From: Tenuibacillus multivorans
Lineage (GTDB): Bacteria; Bacillota; Bacilli; Bacillales; Alkalibacillaceae
Length of the DNA: 64,000 nucleotides
Direction of reading: 5' to 3'
NCBI RefSeq assembly: GCF_900103915.1
Contig: NZ_FNIG01000006.1
Span: 124,001 to 188,000, forward strand
In this document: piece after piece, positions 1-8,894 of the stretch
How the letters are laid out: every line of letters begins with the position of its first letter
Numbering within the stretch: the first letter of the stretch is position 1
Position numbers and translations under genes: made by a program
The notes under the pieces: model-generated
What the model saw: the letters and a program-made list of their open reading frames with translations, nothing else
Told to the model about the DNA's origin: nothing
The model's database searches: none

Positions 1-850
1 GCAGCCACTCACCTATTTTATAGGCGTAGCTCTCCCATTTCTCTTTAAATAAATGAAAGCCATCCTCTATAAACATTTCATACTTTAGCTCTAATTCTTC
101 TAATAATTGATCGAGAAGATGATTTAAATTCATTTTCTCTCTGGTTTCGAGAAATAACGAAGTAGCTTTCTCTTTAATCGAGTCATGTAAATCTTCTATT
201 TCGTGATTGACATTCATGCCAATACCTAAAATAATATACTGTACAAAATCTTGCTCAGCCTGCATTTCGGTTAAAATTCCTGCAAGTTTTCTCCCACCAA
301 CAAAGATGTCATTAGGCCATTTAATCTTAATATCTAACCCCTTTTTAGATAAACAATCTGCTATGGCAACAGCAGCAACGAGTGTTAACTGTGATGCCCG
401 TTTCGGCTCAATATACATTGGTCTAATAATAGAGCTAAACCATAAGCCTAAGCCATCCTTAGAATCCCAATAGCGTCTCATTCGGCCACGGCCTTCTGTT
501 TGTTCACGTGCTACAACGACCGTTCCGTGTTTAGCATCTTCTCTAGCCAGCTCATGAGCTACTAATTGTGTCGATTTCACTTGCTCCTTATACACGATTT
601 CTTGGCCAAGCCAGTCTGTTTTCAAATCCCATTGTAAGGCACTAGCTGATAAGTCATTTGGAGAATTTATAATGCGATACCCTTTTTTCGTTACCCCTTC
701 AATTTGATAACCATCTTTTTTCAACTCGTTCATATGCTTCCAAACAGCTGAACGGGATATATTTAACATATTCGACAGTTCTTGACCAGAAACATAAGTA
801 TCTTTATGACTTGACAATATGTCAATTAGTCTTTTTCTCGTATTTCCCAT
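1..850 (-). CDS. birA: BirA bifunctional biotin operon repressor / biotin-protein ligase (3' end cut by window)
   Basis: Read by translating the minus strand from the ATG at 850; open for 283 codons to the window edge, so the last few dozen residues are missing. Residues 1-60 are a winged helix-turn-helix (SGQELSNMLNISRSAVWKHM). The ligase domain carries the biotin/AMP-binding loop GRGRMRR at about 120-126 and a KWPNDI motif further on. BirA makes biotinyl-AMP, transfers biotin to acetyl-CoA carboxylase carrier protein (and pyruvate carboxylase), and in the HTH-bearing class represses biotin genes. The start lies 25 nt inside the end of cca, so the two are translationally linked. Identity is firm; only the C-terminus is unseen. 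Confidence 0.95.
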   Translation of the reverse strand, partial: MGNTRKRLIDILSSHKDTYVSGQELSNMLNISRSAVWKHMNELKKDGYQIEGVTKKGYRIINSPNDLSASALQWDLKTDWLGQEIVYKEQVKSTQLVAHELAREDAKHGTVVVAREQTEGRGRMRRYWDSKDGLGLWFSSIIRPMYIEPKRASQLTLVAAVAIADCLSKKGLDIKIKWPNDIFVGGRKLAGILTEMQAEQDFVQYIILGIGMNVNHEIEDLHDSIKEKATSLFLETREKMNLNHLLDQLLEELELKYEMFIEDGFHLFKEKWESYAYKIGEWL

Positions 851-2034
851 TCCCTCACCCAACCTTCAATCGCTTGCTCGTCATTGGTTAATTGATTTTC
901 GACTACTAAATATTCAATTTGTTCTAAAAGATCACCAATCCATTTACCTCTTTTTTTATGTGAAAACCACTTCATTAGGTCCCCACCTGAGATGGCTAAG
1001 TCTTTACGCGATTGTATCGCCAATGTGTCATATTGAGTTTTCAGATCATTTATGTTTACTTCGCCACTATCTTTCAAACGTATAAGCTGCAAAAGACTCG
1101 TTAACCAATCATGCTTCGTCTGATAAAGAACATAATTGGTGAGACCTTTATCTTTAAAAAGATTATAGCATGACGCTAGATGCTTTGCGTTTTTTTTAAT
1201 GTCATTAGAAAGCTTATATTGTTTAGCCCACTTATCAATTGATATTGTAGGTTCTATCAAATGTAGTAAAGAAAACGCGGTCGCTGGATGATCAATCTGT
1301 TCTGTAAACCTATATTGTTTTAACGATTGAAAAAGGCTCTCTTTGTCCTCAAAAATAGGTAAAGATTCATGGATTTCTGTTTCTTGAATCAATTGTAATG
1401 CTTCATTAACAAAAGGATTCAGTAGCAGCTTAATCATTTCATCCGTAATTCTTTCAACAGAGATATTTTTTAATAGATGACGATGCTTACTAATCGCCTG
1501 TTTAACATCCACATCCAAATTAAAGTTTAATTGACTAACGAACCTTATACCACGTAGCATTCGCAAAGGATCCTCATTAAATCGGTCAAAAGGGCTCCGA
1601 ACCGTACGGATAATCCCCTTTTTTAAGTCCTCTCTTCCATTAAACGGATCGATGAGCTGTTCATCAAAATTCATTGCGATCGCATTCATCGTGAAATCAC
1701 GACGACTTAAGTCGATACTAATGTCATCGACGAATGAGACATGGCTCGGGTGTCTATAGTCTTGATAGTCACTTTCCGTCCGATAAGTAGTCACCTCAAA
1801 GGCATGACCTTGATCTAGAATTAAAACAGTACCATGCTCTATTCCTACTGGTACCGTTTTTGGAAAAATCCGCTGCATATCTTCTGGCTTTGCATTTGTT
1901 GCAATATCTATATCACCAATCGAACGCCCGGACAAATAGTCCCTAACGGATCCACCAACAAAATAGCATTCAAAGCCACTTTGATGAAATGTATCGAATA
2001 TATTTTTAGCTTGTATAAAGGGTTCTTTTAACAT
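826..2034 (-). CDS. cca: CCA-adding tRNA nucleotidyltransferase
   Basis: Adds or repairs the 3' CCA of tRNAs. About 402 residues, the usual length for Bacillus class II enzymes. The N-terminal palm has GGSVRDYL at about 27-34 followed by GDIDIAT with the two metal-binding aspartates, then RRDFTMNA and the nucleotide-selecting region around EDPLRMLRGIRF. I chose the ATG at 2034 because AGGGTG lies just upstream; an in-frame ATG at 2052 sits at the bshA stop without a ribosome site. Lies between bshA and birA as in B. subtilis. An HD domain of the E. coli type is not evident. Confidence 0.95.
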   Translation of the reverse strand: MLKEPFIQAKNIFDTFHQSGFECYFVGGSVRDYLSGRSIGDIDIATNAKPEDMQRIFPKTVPVGIEHGTVLILDQGHAFEVTTYRTESDYQDYRHPSHVSFVDDISIDLSRRDFTMNAIAMNFDEQLIDPFNGREDLKKGIIRTVRSPFDRFNEDPLRMLRGIRFVSQLNFNLDVDVKQAISKHRHLLKNISVERITDEMIKLLLNPFVNEALQLIQETEIHESLPIFEDKESLFQSLKQYRFTEQIDHPATAFSLLHLIEPTISIDKWAKQYKLSNDIKKNAKHLASCYNLFKDKGLTNYVLYQTKHDWLTSLLQLIRLKDSGEVNINDLKTQYDTLAIQSRKDLAISGGDLMKWFSHKKRGKWIGDLLEQIEYLVVENQLTNDEQAIEGWVREWEIREKD

Positions 2035-2052
2035 AAATTTCACCCTAATCAT

Positions 2053-3180
2053 TTAATTGATCAAGTTCATATATATGTCTTCATATTGCTTTACAATTTT
2101 ATCGGAACTGAAATAATTAAGAGCATGTGATCTGGCATGTTGTGAAAATGATTGCCGTAATTCAGTGTCTTTTAATAATAATAGACATTTATTCGTAATG
2201 TCTTCTAAGTCACCAACATCACAAATATACCCATTTTCTCCGTCAACGATAACTTCTGGTATACCGCCAATATCGGTCCCAATACATGGCACACCATTCA
2301 CCATTGCTTCAAGTAAGACTAATCCAAAGCTTTCTTTTTCAGACAATAATAAATTTAAGTCACTAATCGTTAATAAGTCATGGATATTATCCTGTCTTCC
2401 TAAAAAAATCACTTGATCTTGTAAGTTTATGTCATTGACTAAATTACGAATACGTGAATGCTCAGGTCCATCGCCAACAAGAAGTAGCTTGGAATCTATT
2501 TGGTTTTGAATACGTTTAAACACATAAATGACATCATCCACGCGTTTTACTTGTCTAAAATTAGAGATATGTATCAAAACTTTTTCATGTTGTTTGATGC
2601 CAAAATCCTCTTTTAAGTTCTCATTCGTTAATGTATATAGGTCAACAGGTTCAATAAAATTGTACACTACATCGATTGGTTTTTGAATATGAAGAGCATC
2701 CTCGGTCTGCTGACGTAAGCTTTCGGATACAGCTGTGACATAATCTGACTGCTCAATCGCATAACGAATCATTTGGTTAAAGTTCTGATCGATGCCTAGT
2801 ATGGTGATATCTGTTCCGTGTAAGGTCGTCACAATTTTTATTTTTCGCTCAGCCATTTGTCTCGCAAAAATGGCACAGATGGCATGTGGGATAGCATAAT
2901 GTGCATGAATAATATCTAATTCTTCACGGTCGATGACTTCCGCTATTTTACTAGCCAGCGATAAATCATAAGGTGGTTCCTTAAACACAGGATAATTAGA
3001 TACTTCAACCTCATGGAAATATATATTGGGATACAGCTTCTTTAATCGAAATGGCATCGTCGTTGAGATGAAATGAACATCATAGTTTTTCTCAGCTAAA
3101 TGAATACCTAATTCAGTTGCGACGACACCTGATCCGCCTACGGTTGGGTAACACACGATGCCAATTTTTTTAGTCATCAT
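2053..3180 (-). CDS. bshA: BshA, N-acetyl-alpha-D-glucosaminyl L-malate synthase (bacillithiol step 1)
   Basis: Family 4 glycosyltransferase of 375 residues. It starts with the glycine-rich acceptor loop [16 protein letters not shown] and has the C-terminal E-x7-E donor-sugar signature within [12 protein letters not shown]. BshA joins UDP-GlcNAc to L-malate, the first step of bacillithiol synthesis. The start overlaps the mgsA stop by about 10 nt; two adjacent ATGs (3180, 3177) are possible. In B. subtilis the deacetylase gene bshB1 sits between mgsA and bshA; here there is no room for it. Identity is firm from the whole-sequence pattern and context. Confidence 0.93.
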   Translation of the reverse strand: MMTKKIGIVCYPTVGGSGVVATELGIHLAEKNYDVHFISTTMPFRLKKLYPNIYFHEVEVSNYPVFKEPPYDLSLASKIAEVIDREELDIIHAHYAIPHAICAIFARQMAERKIKIVTTLHGTDITILGIDQNFNQMIRYAIEQSDYVTAVSESLRQQTEDALHIQKPIDVVYNFIEPVDLYTLTNENLKEDFGIKQHEKVLIHISNFRQVKRVDDVIYVFKRIQNQIDSKLLLVGDGPEHSRIRNLVNDINLQDQVIFLGRQDNIHDLLTISDLNLLLSEKESFGLVLLEAMVNGVPCIGTDIGGIPEVIVDGENGYICDVGDLEDITNKCLLLLKDTELRQSFSQHARSHALNYFSSDKIVKQYEDIYMNLIN

Positions 3181-3595
3181 ATATTTCTCGCTTATCTTTA
3201 ATGGATCGCCAATCTAACCAACCGTTTTGTAAACCGCGGACCATAATTTCAGCAGAAGCCTGATTCGTTGCGAGTGGAACTTTATAAACATCGCATAATC
3301 TTAATAAAGCCGAAACATCTGGTTCATGTGGTTGTGCCGTTAACGGATCACGGAAAAATATAATCATATCCATTTCATCGTTCGCTATTTTTGCCCCAAT
3401 TTGCTGGTCACCGCCTAATGGACCAGACTGAAAACGATAAATGGTTAAACCCGTTTCCTTTTGAATTAATTTTCCCGTTGTTCCTGTTGCAAATAATTGA
3501 TGCTCTTTAAAGATATTTTGATAGGCGGTTACAAAGTCGATTAAGTTTTTCTTCTTTTTATCATGAGCAATTAATGCTATATTCAAGACTTCCAC
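3170..3595 (-). CDS. mgsA: Methylglyoxal synthase
   Basis: Converts dihydroxyacetone phosphate to methylglyoxal and phosphate, a bypass that relieves sugar-phosphate stress. 141 residues, the typical size. Visible family motifs are the N-terminal [10 protein letters not shown], the phosphate loop [17 protein letters not shown] with the catalytic aspartate region, and [20 protein letters not shown]. Packed between dapB (3 nt gap) and bshA (overlap), so part of the same transcript. Methylglyoxal is detoxified through bacillithiol in this family, which makes the pairing with bshA sensible; that functional link is inference. Confidence 0.95.
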   Translation of the reverse strand: MEVLNIALIAHDKKKKNLIDFVTAYQNIFKEHQLFATGTTGKLIQKETGLTIYRFQSGPLGGDQQIGAKIANDEMDMIIFFRDPLTAQPHEPDVSALLRLCDVYKVPLATNQASAEIMVRGLQNGWLDWRSIKDKREIYDD

Positions 3596-3598
3596 CTA

Positions 3599-4402
3599 CT
3601 ATTCCATTAAATTTTCAAGACCATAAACAAAATGGTCAATGGTCATAACCTGTTCAACAGCAAATTTTACGCCGCTCATGAATGACTGACGATTTGACGA
3701 ATGATGATTAATTGTTAAGGTTTGACCACCCTGTCCAAAAATAACTTCCTGTTCTGCAATGAATCCCGGTAAACGAACACTGTGAATTCTTATTCCATCA
3801 ACCTCAGCCCCCCGGGCACCTTCCAATGTTTCCTTCTCATTGGGATGACCTTGTCTCTTAGATCCCCTTACTTCTTTAATTAATTGCGCTGTCTTTGCGG
3901 CTGTTCCTGATGGTGCATCAAGCTTTTGATCATGATGTTTTTCAATAATTTCAACATTAGGAAAGTATTTAGCCGCCATTTGTGAAAAACGCATCATTAA
4001 TACTGCACCAATCGCAAAGTTAGGGGCAATGACAATGCCAGTTTGTTGATTCGTACTTAATTCCCTCAATTCATCTAATTGTCCCTCTGAAAAACCAGAT
4101 GTGCCAATCACCGGTCTAATATGATTTAATAGTGCCAACTTAGTATGGTTGTATCCTGAATCAGGGTTAGTTAAATCGATAAAAACATCCGCATTTATAC
4201 GATCAAAAGCTTCTTCCGCATCTGTATATATCGGTGCATCTAGGGTCGGTAGACCGTCAATATCTTGAACCGAGTTTCCGTTATGTTTTCGATCGATACA
4301 CCCGACAAGATTAAAATGCTCAGTTTCTTTAATCATTGATAAAGCTTCTGTTCCCATTTTTCCTCTAGGTCCTGCTAACATGATGTTAATTGTTTCTATC
4401 AT
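3599..4402 (-). CDS. dapB: 4-hydroxy-tetrahydrodipicolinate reductase
   Basis: Reduces hydroxy-tetrahydrodipicolinate with NAD(P)H in the diaminopimelate/lysine pathway, feeding peptidoglycan and spore dipicolinate. 267 residues. The N-terminal Rossmann loop is AGPRGKMG at about 9-16; the substrate-binding and catalytic segment is EIIEKHHDQKLDAPSGTA. Second gene of the ypjD-dapB-mgsA operon. The pathway's later decarboxylase, lysA, is also in this window at 55056-56333. Confidence 0.96.
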   Translation of the reverse strand: MIETINIMLAGPRGKMGTEALSMIKETEHFNLVGCIDRKHNGNSVQDIDGLPTLDAPIYTDAEEAFDRINADVFIDLTNPDSGYNHTKLALLNHIRPVIGTSGFSEGQLDELRELSTNQQTGIVIAPNFAIGAVLMMRFSQMAAKYFPNVEIIEKHHDQKLDAPSGTAAKTAQLIKEVRGSKRQGHPNEKETLEGARGAEVDGIRIHSVRLPGFIAEQEVIFGQGGQTLTINHHSSNRQSFMSGVKFAVEQVMTIDHFVYGLENLME

Positions 4403-4414
4403 TATGAATTCTCC

Positions 4415-4747
4415 TTATTTCTTTTTAGTCCATCGATTTTGATCCCTTGTTTCAATTTTACTCATACTTTGATTAAAAGCATCTGATAAATCAATATCTA
4501 ATGAATTTGCAAATGTAATGAGGACAAAAAATAAATCGCCTAACTCTTCTTCCATTAATTTTTCTTTTTCAGTCGTTTTTTTAGGCTTTTCACCATAATA
4601 ATGGTTAACCTCTCGAGATAATTCACCCAACTCTTCTGTCAATCTGGCCATCATAGCTAAAGGAGAAAAGTATCCTTCTTCAAATTGACCTATAAATTGA
4701 TCGACACGTTTTTGCATGGCTTGTAAATCTTTTTCGTGATTTGTCAT
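4415..4747 (-). CDS. ypjD: MazG-family nucleotide pyrophosphohydrolase YpjD
   Basis: 110 residues of all-alpha MazG-type NTP pyrophosphohydrolase. The metal-binding acidic pattern is visible as EELGELSREV (about 38-47) and EELGDLFFVL (about 67-76). Such small MazG proteins hydrolyse (d)NTPs as house-cleaning enzymes; the substrate is not known from sequence. I start at the ATG at 4747, placed 8 nt after GGAAGG; the in-frame GTG at 4756 overlaps the ribosome site. First gene of the operon, with a sigma-A-like promoter 30-58 nt upstream. Confidence 0.88.
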   Translation of the reverse strand: MTNHEKDLQAMQKRVDQFIGQFEEGYFSPLAMMARLTEELGELSREVNHYYGEKPKKTTEKEKLMEEELGDLFFVLITFANSLDIDLSDAFNQSMSKIETRDQNRWTKKK

Positions 4748-4776
4748 TATAATCACCTTCCTATTAGCCTAACCTA

Positions 4777-4805
4777 ATGGTAGCTAAATCCAACTATTTT
4801 GACAA
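4777..4805 (-). promoter_or_regulatory. Sigma-A-type promoter for ypjD-dapB-mgsA-bshA-cca-birA
   Basis: On the minus strand TTGTCA (4800-4805) is followed after exactly 17 nt by TACCAT (4777-4782). It lies upstream of the ypjD start at 4747 and back-to-back with the promoter of the divergent gene at 4890. No transcription data; judged by fit to consensus. Confidence 0.6.
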
Positions 4806-4822
4806 ATCTTTTATTTCGATGA

Positions 4823-4851
4823 TTGAACGTTTCTAATCCATTGACTATAAT
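4823..4851 (+). promoter_or_regulatory. Sigma-A-type promoter for the YitT-family gene
   Basis: TTGAAC (4823-4828), a 17-nt spacer, then a perfect TATAAT (4846-4851), 38 nt before the TTG start at 4890. Divergent from the ypjD promoter; the two do not overlap. Confidence 0.7.
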
Positions 4852-4889
4852 ATGTTGGGGTAATCCTTAAATAAGAAGGGGGTTAAGTA

Positions 4890-5756
4890 TTGAGGGAAAT
4901 AAAATTAAAAAATACAGTATTTATACTGTTTGGCGCTGCTATTTTTTCATTTGGAATCGTTAATTTCAATATGGAAAATAATCTGGCGGAAGGTGGATTT
5001 ACAGGGATAACGTTACTTCTGTACTTCATGTTTTCATTAGATCCTGGAGTTATGAATTTAGTATTAAATATACCTGTATTTATCGTCGGATGGCGTGTGC
5101 TCGGAACAACGACTTTTATTTATACTGTCATTGGAACCGTTGCTGTATCTATTTTTCTATGGATTTTTCAAATTTATACACTTGAATTTTCTTTACGTAA
5201 TGACATGACATTAGCAGCACTGTTTGCAGGTACGTTTATTGGTGTTGGTTTAGGGATTACATTTCGATATGGCGGAACGACTGGTGGGGTAGATATTATT
5301 GCACGTCTTGTCCACAAATATATCGGTTGGAGCATGGGACGGACGATGTTTTTATTTGATGCGATTGTAATTTTTTCATCCATCATTTTATATTTAAAGC
5401 CGATTCAAGGTATGTATACACTTGTAGCCGTTTTTATTGCAGCACGTGTGATTGATTTTATCCAAGAGGGTGCCTATGCTGCTCGTGGAGCGATGATTAT
5501 TTCTGGTCAAAGCGATGATATTTCAAAACATATTCATGAAAAAATGGACCGTGGTGTAACAGTTTTGCAAGGTAGTGGTAGTTATACAGGCGAGGAACGC
5601 AATGTATTATATTGCATTGTCGGACGAAATGAAATCGTTAAATTAAAGGATATTATTGATGAGATAGATCCATATGCTTTTGTCGCCGTAACGTCTGTTC
5701 ATGATGTTATTGGCGAAGGATTCACACTTGATGAAAACAAAAAACCGATATCGTAA
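4890..5756 (+). CDS. ypjC: YitT-family (DUF2179) membrane protein, YpjC-like
   Basis: 288 residues: about five to six hydrophobic segments through residue ~190, including a glycine-rich GVGLGITFRYGGTTGGVDIIA stretch, then a soluble C-terminal DUF2179 domain (about 200-275). This family is widespread in Firmicutes and its transport or signalling role is not established. Start is a TTG preceded by AAGAAGGGGG. It is the only plus-strand gene in the left third of the window and sits where ypjC sits in B. subtilis. Family assignment is good; function unknown. Confidence 0.85.
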   Translation: MREIKLKNTVFILFGAAIFSFGIVNFNMENNLAEGGFTGITLLLYFMFSLDPGVMNLVLNIPVFIVGWRVLGTTTFIYTVIGTVAVSIFLWIFQIYTLEFSLRNDMTLAALFAGTFIGVGLGITFRYGGTTGGVDIIARLVHKYIGWSMGRTMFLFDAIVIFSSIILYLKPIQGMYTLVAVFIAARVIDFIQEGAYAARGAMIISGQSDDISKHIHEKMDRGVTVLQGSGSYTGEERNVLYCIVGRNEIVKLKDIIDEIDPYAFVAVTSVHDVIGEGFTLDENKKPIS

Positions 5757-5786
5757 AAAAGGTTGCTGCAAATTGCAGCAACCTTT
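5757..5786. terminator. Bidirectional terminator between ypjC and yugP
   Basis: Stem GGTTGCTGCA / TGCAGCAACC with a 3-nt loop, flanked by A-run and T-run so it can end both the plus-strand ypjC and the convergent minus-strand yugP transcript. The hairpin starts directly after the ypjC stop. Confidence 0.85.
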
Positions 5787-5788
5787 AG

Positions 5789-6469
5789 TTATTCATTCAT
5801 GTGTAAGAACAGCAATAAGAAACGAATTAGTTCCATTAAAGCAACAACAGCCGCAGCAACATAAGTCCATGCCGCAGCATTCAAGACTTTTTTCGTTTCA
5901 CGATGTTCTGAATTTGTGATGACACCTGTAGATACAAGCTGAGTCATTGCACGATTCGACGCGTTAAATTCAACTGGTAATGTAACCAATTGGAATAGAA
6001 CAGCAAATGCCATTAAAGCTATTCCTATTCCTAACAAATTAAAAGATCCAAGAATCGCACCAACAAAAATTAGTAAATACGACATATTTGATCCTAAACT
6101 AGCCATCGGTACTAACGAATGGCGAAAACGTAAAAACGCATAATCTTGAGCGTCCTGTATAGCATGTCCAACTTCGTGGGCTGCAATTGCAGCAGCCGCT
6201 TTAGAATGTTCATGGTAATTATGAGAAGAAAGGCGAACAACCTTCTTTCTAGGATCATAATGGTCACTTAAGAACCCACTCGTTTCCACTACACGTACAT
6301 CATATATACCATTTTCTTGCAGAATTCTTCGAGCAACATCAGCTCCTGACATACCAGAAGAATTAGCGACCTTCATGTATTTTTTATATGTTCTTTTAAC
6401 CTTACTCTGTGCCCATATTGGCAAAATCAAAAGAATGGCAAAATAAATGAGAAAGGCTCCTATCCCCAT
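5789..6469 (-). CDS. yugP: YugP-family zinc metallopeptidase, membrane-bound
   Basis: 226 residues. An N-terminal hydrophobic segment (about 4-20) is followed by the zinc-peptidase motif HEVGH at 98-102, then two long hydrophobic stretches (about 125-160) and a C-terminal segment (about 195-222). This matches the YugP/DUF zinc-peptidase family, whose substrate is unknown. In B. subtilis yugP lies elsewhere on the chromosome, so the position in the ypj cluster is a lineage feature. Ends at the shared hairpin. Confidence 0.85.
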   Translation of the reverse strand: MGIGAFLIYFAILLILPIWAQSKVKRTYKKYMKVANSSGMSGADVARRILQENGIYDVRVVETSGFLSDHYDPRKKVVRLSSHNYHEHSKAAAAIAAHEVGHAIQDAQDYAFLRFRHSLVPMASLGSNMSYLLIFVGAILGSFNLLGIGIALMAFAVLFQLVTLPVEFNASNRAMTQLVSTGVITNSEHRETKKVLNAAAWTYVAAAVVALMELIRFLLLFLHMNE

Positions 6470-6505
6470 TTTTCATTCCTCCATTTTTATCTCTATACTA
6501 TAATT

Positions 6506-6688
6506 TTAATCGTCGGTGTCATCCTCGTCAATTTTATTGCTTTCACGATTATTTTCACTATATTTTTGCCAACCAACATAAATTAATGTTAGCAAAACAG
6601 AACCAAATATGATTAAAACTGTCAGCAAAAATTCACTTATGGAAGAATGAGTAGCTAATTGTAAGTAACGATCTAAGGTGACGTCCAT
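6506..6688 (-). CDS. Small single-pass membrane protein, possible remnant of YpjB
   Basis: 60 residues from the ATG at 6688, which has GGAGGG 7 nt upstream; the in-frame upstream codons to 6760 overlap ypjA and lack a ribosome site. One hydrophobic segment (about 18-38), then YVGWQKYSENN and an acidic tail ending DEDDTDD. Position directly after ypjA matches ypjB of B. subtilis, a sporulation protein of about 260 residues, and the TM plus YVGW-K pattern resembles my memory of the YpjB C-terminus. If so, the large extracellular part is gone. Assignment is tentative. Confidence 0.55.
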   Translation of the reverse strand: MDVTLDRYLQLATHSSISEFLLTVLIIFGSVLLTLIYVGWQKYSENNRESNKIDEDDTDD

Positions 6689-6725
6689 TTTCAAACCCTC
6701 CACAAGCTTTTTAATATTATATTGC

Positions 6726-7307
6726 TTATGAAAGAGGATTAGAACGACGGTCCATGCCATATTTGAAAACTAAATATATCGACAGAATACTTAACCAAAA
6801 CGTAGCATAACCAATATGCGGCATATACTCTGTTAACGTGCGATACATCGGCATCATACCGTAAACATAATCAATCACGTCATTATGTATCGTCCATATT
6901 CCTGCAAAAACTAGATGGGGCATTTCTATTTTGTAAAAAGGTGCGTACAATAGCCCTTGAATCGCCATAGCACCATGCGACACGATCAGCATTAAGGCGG
7001 CTGGAGTCACTTCGCCATCTTCTATAAAAGTCAAAACATTCATGACCACTGCCCAAACACCATATTTAAACAGTGTGAGCATGGCTAGAGATTCAAAGAG
7101 TTTAAAATTTTTACCGATTAAAAAACCAATTATGACGATTACAAAAAATAACGAAGCTGTTGGACTATCAGGCACGAATGGTATAAATATAGTCGGTGTT
7201 ACCTCAAGCTGATACTGATACCAAATATAGCCATAAATCGTACCTAAAGCATTAATAATGAGTAATATGTAAAGAAATCGTCGGTCCATTAATAAATATC
7301 TCAACAC
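6726..7307 (-). CDS. ypjA: YpjA, DUF1405 multi-pass membrane protein
   Basis: About 193 residues with five or six hydrophobic segments; the N-terminus reads LYILLIINALGTIYGYIWY, the DUF1405 hallmark. Function unknown; the gene is conserved next to qcrC in Bacillaceae. I favour the GTG at 7307 (or the next codon, TTG) because AGGTGA lies 5-8 nt upstream; a GTG three codons earlier has no site. It begins only 24 nt after the qcr terminator, so it may be expressed by read-through. Confidence 0.85.
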   Translation of the reverse strand: MLRYLLMDRRFLYILLIINALGTIYGYIWYQYQLEVTPTIFIPFVPDSPTASLFFVIVIIGFLIGKNFKLFESLAMLTLFKYGVWAVVMNVLTFIEDGEVTPAALMLIVSHGAMAIQGLLYAPFYKIEMPHLVFAGIWTIHNDVIDYVYGMMPMYRTLTEYMPHIGYATFWLSILSIYLVFKYGMDRRSNPLS

Positions 7308-7330
7308 TATAATCACCTAAATTCATACTA

Positions 7331-7361
7331 AAAAGCTGACTTGTTGTACAAGTCAGCTTTA
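7331..7361 (-). terminator. Terminator of the qcr operon
   Basis: Stem AAAGCTGACTTG / CAAGTCAGCTTT around a 5-nt loop, immediately after the qcrC stop at 7367. Confidence 0.8.
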
Positions 7362-7366
7362 ATGAT

Positions 7367-8182
7367 TTATTCTTCTTCAGATCCACCATCGCCTTCACCT
7401 TCACCACTTGCCTGTTCATTAATTGAAACAATAAAATCAGCAAGCTGGTTCAATTCCTCATCTGTTCCTTGGAATTGGTTGGCTGGCATTTGTCCAATAC
7501 CGTTTACAGCAATGTCTTTAATCTGATCAGCTCCGTAAGGAATACCGACTAATCCCGGAGCCATTCCTGGATTACCTTGTAAGCTATCTCCATGACAGGA
7601 TAAACAGTTTTGTGAATAGACCTGATAACCCGGTGCTTCTTCATCAATTTCTACATCTGGTACATTTTCAACAGAATAAGCAGCTCTTTCCTCCCAATCT
7701 ACACCTGCTACTGATTCATATGTTAACCAAATCACTGAAGCAACACCTAATAACATTAAACTTGTTGCAATTGGTCGTCTAGATGGTCTTCGCTCTGGTC
7801 CACGATCTAAGAATGGAGCTAGAAATAATGCACCAAAAGCTAAACCTGGGATGACGACTGTACCAATGACAACATATTCAGATGCGGCAAATTTATACTT
7901 TAATAATTCATATAAGAATAAGAAATACCAGTCCGGTAATGGTATATATGACGCATTATTCGGATCGGCTTTTTGCTCTAGTGGGGATGGTGCACCTGCC
8001 ACTAAGCATAAAAACCCAATTAAAAACACAGCACCGACTAACCATTCTTTAAGCAAGAAGTTGGGCCAAAATGCTTCAGTACGTCCTGGATATTCCGAAT
8101 AATCTTTTGGTATTTTATCACGACTTTCTTTATCAGGAACACGGGAGTCCCCGACAAACTTCATTCCTTTACCTCTTTTCAC
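7367..8182 (-). CDS. qcrC: Menaquinol:cytochrome c oxidoreductase cytochrome b/c subunit
   Basis: 271 residues. The N-terminal half is the subunit IV-like part of cytochrome b with hydrophobic segments at about 46-63, 103-125 and 139-155. The C-terminal half is a c-type cytochrome domain with the covalent haem site CLSCH at 193-197 and the likely methionine ligand in GQMPANQF. The tail is rich in Gly/Glu. Starts at GTG with GGAGGG upstream. It passes electrons from the Rieske/b core to cytochrome c. Such haem attachment needs the Res (Ccs) system, also in this window. Confidence 0.96.
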   Translation of the reverse strand: MKRGKGMKFVGDSRVPDKESRDKIPKDYSEYPGRTEAFWPNFLLKEWLVGAVFLIGFLCLVAGAPSPLEQKADPNNASYIPLPDWYFLFLYELLKYKFAASEYVVIGTVVIPGLAFGALFLAPFLDRGPERRPSRRPIATSLMLLGVASVIWLTYESVAGVDWEERAAYSVENVPDVEIDEEAPGYQVYSQNCLSCHGDSLQGNPGMAPGLVGIPYGADQIKDIAVNGIGQMPANQFQGTDEELNQLADFIVSINEQASGEGEGDGGSEEE

Positions 8183-8216
8183 AGTGTTCCCTCCTTTGCA
8201 TGAATGGTATTAAATC

Positions 8217-8891
8217 TTATAGCGGTCCAGATATACCTTGGCGACGAATCATAATAAAGTGAGCACCCATTAAGGCAAATAACGCTGCAGGTAAGAAGAA
8301 TACGTGAATTGCAAAGAACCTAGCCAACGTTTTAGCCCCAACAATTTCAGGGTCACCTGCTAATAACGTCTTCAAATCTCCACCAATAAAAGGTACACTC
8401 TCTGCAATTTCTAATCCAACCTGTGTTGCGAAGAATGCTTTGTTATCCCAAGGTAATAAGTAACCTGTGAAACCTAGCCCAAGCATTACGAAAAATAGTA
8501 GAACACCAACAATCCAGTTTAATTCACGTGGCTTTTTATATGCACCTTGGAAAAAGACACGTAATGTATGTAAGAAAATCATTACGATGACAACACTTGC
8601 TCCCCAGTGGTGCATACCTCTGACGATTTGTCCATGAGCGACTTGAGTTTGTAAATATTTAACTGATTCCCATGCGTTCACAATATCTGGTACATAATAC
8701 ATCGTTAAAAACATACCAGATAGCACTTGAATAACCGTTACAAAGAAAGTTAACCCTCCAAAACAATAAACAAAAGCTGAAAAGTGATGGGCCGGGTTAA
8801 CGTGTTCAGGCACTTCGTGGTCAGCTATATCTCGCCAAATAGGCGTAATATCTAATCGCTCGTCAATCCAATCGTACATTTTTTGTAGCAT
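8217..8891 (-). CDS. qcrB: Menaquinol:cytochrome c oxidoreductase cytochrome b subunit
   Basis: 224 residues, b6-type short cytochrome b with four hydrophobic helices. Haem-ligand histidines appear in GMHHWGASVV (about 92-101), FLHTLR, and FAIHVFFLPAALFALMGAHF. Cys43 (in VYCFGG) is at the position where B. subtilis QcrB binds an extra haem covalently, so the c-type haem ci is probably retained. Ribosome site AAAGGGGG; 3 nt after qcrA. Confidence 0.96.
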   Translation of the reverse strand: MLQKMYDWIDERLDITPIWRDIADHEVPEHVNPAHHFSAFVYCFGGLTFFVTVIQVLSGMFLTMYYVPDIVNAWESVKYLQTQVAHGQIVRGMHHWGASVVIVMIFLHTLRVFFQGAYKKPRELNWIVGVLLFFVMLGLGFTGYLLPWDNKAFFATQVGLEIAESVPFIGGDLKTLLAGDPEIVGAKTLARFFAIHVFFLPAALFALMGAHFIMIRRQGISGPL

Positions 8892-8894
8892 CTA

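Noticed and set aside
207..473. Plus-strand 88-codon open frame
   Set aside because: It is antisense to birA, has no ribosome site and no recognisable protein; the many similar plus-strand frames across the window are shadows of minus-strand genes.
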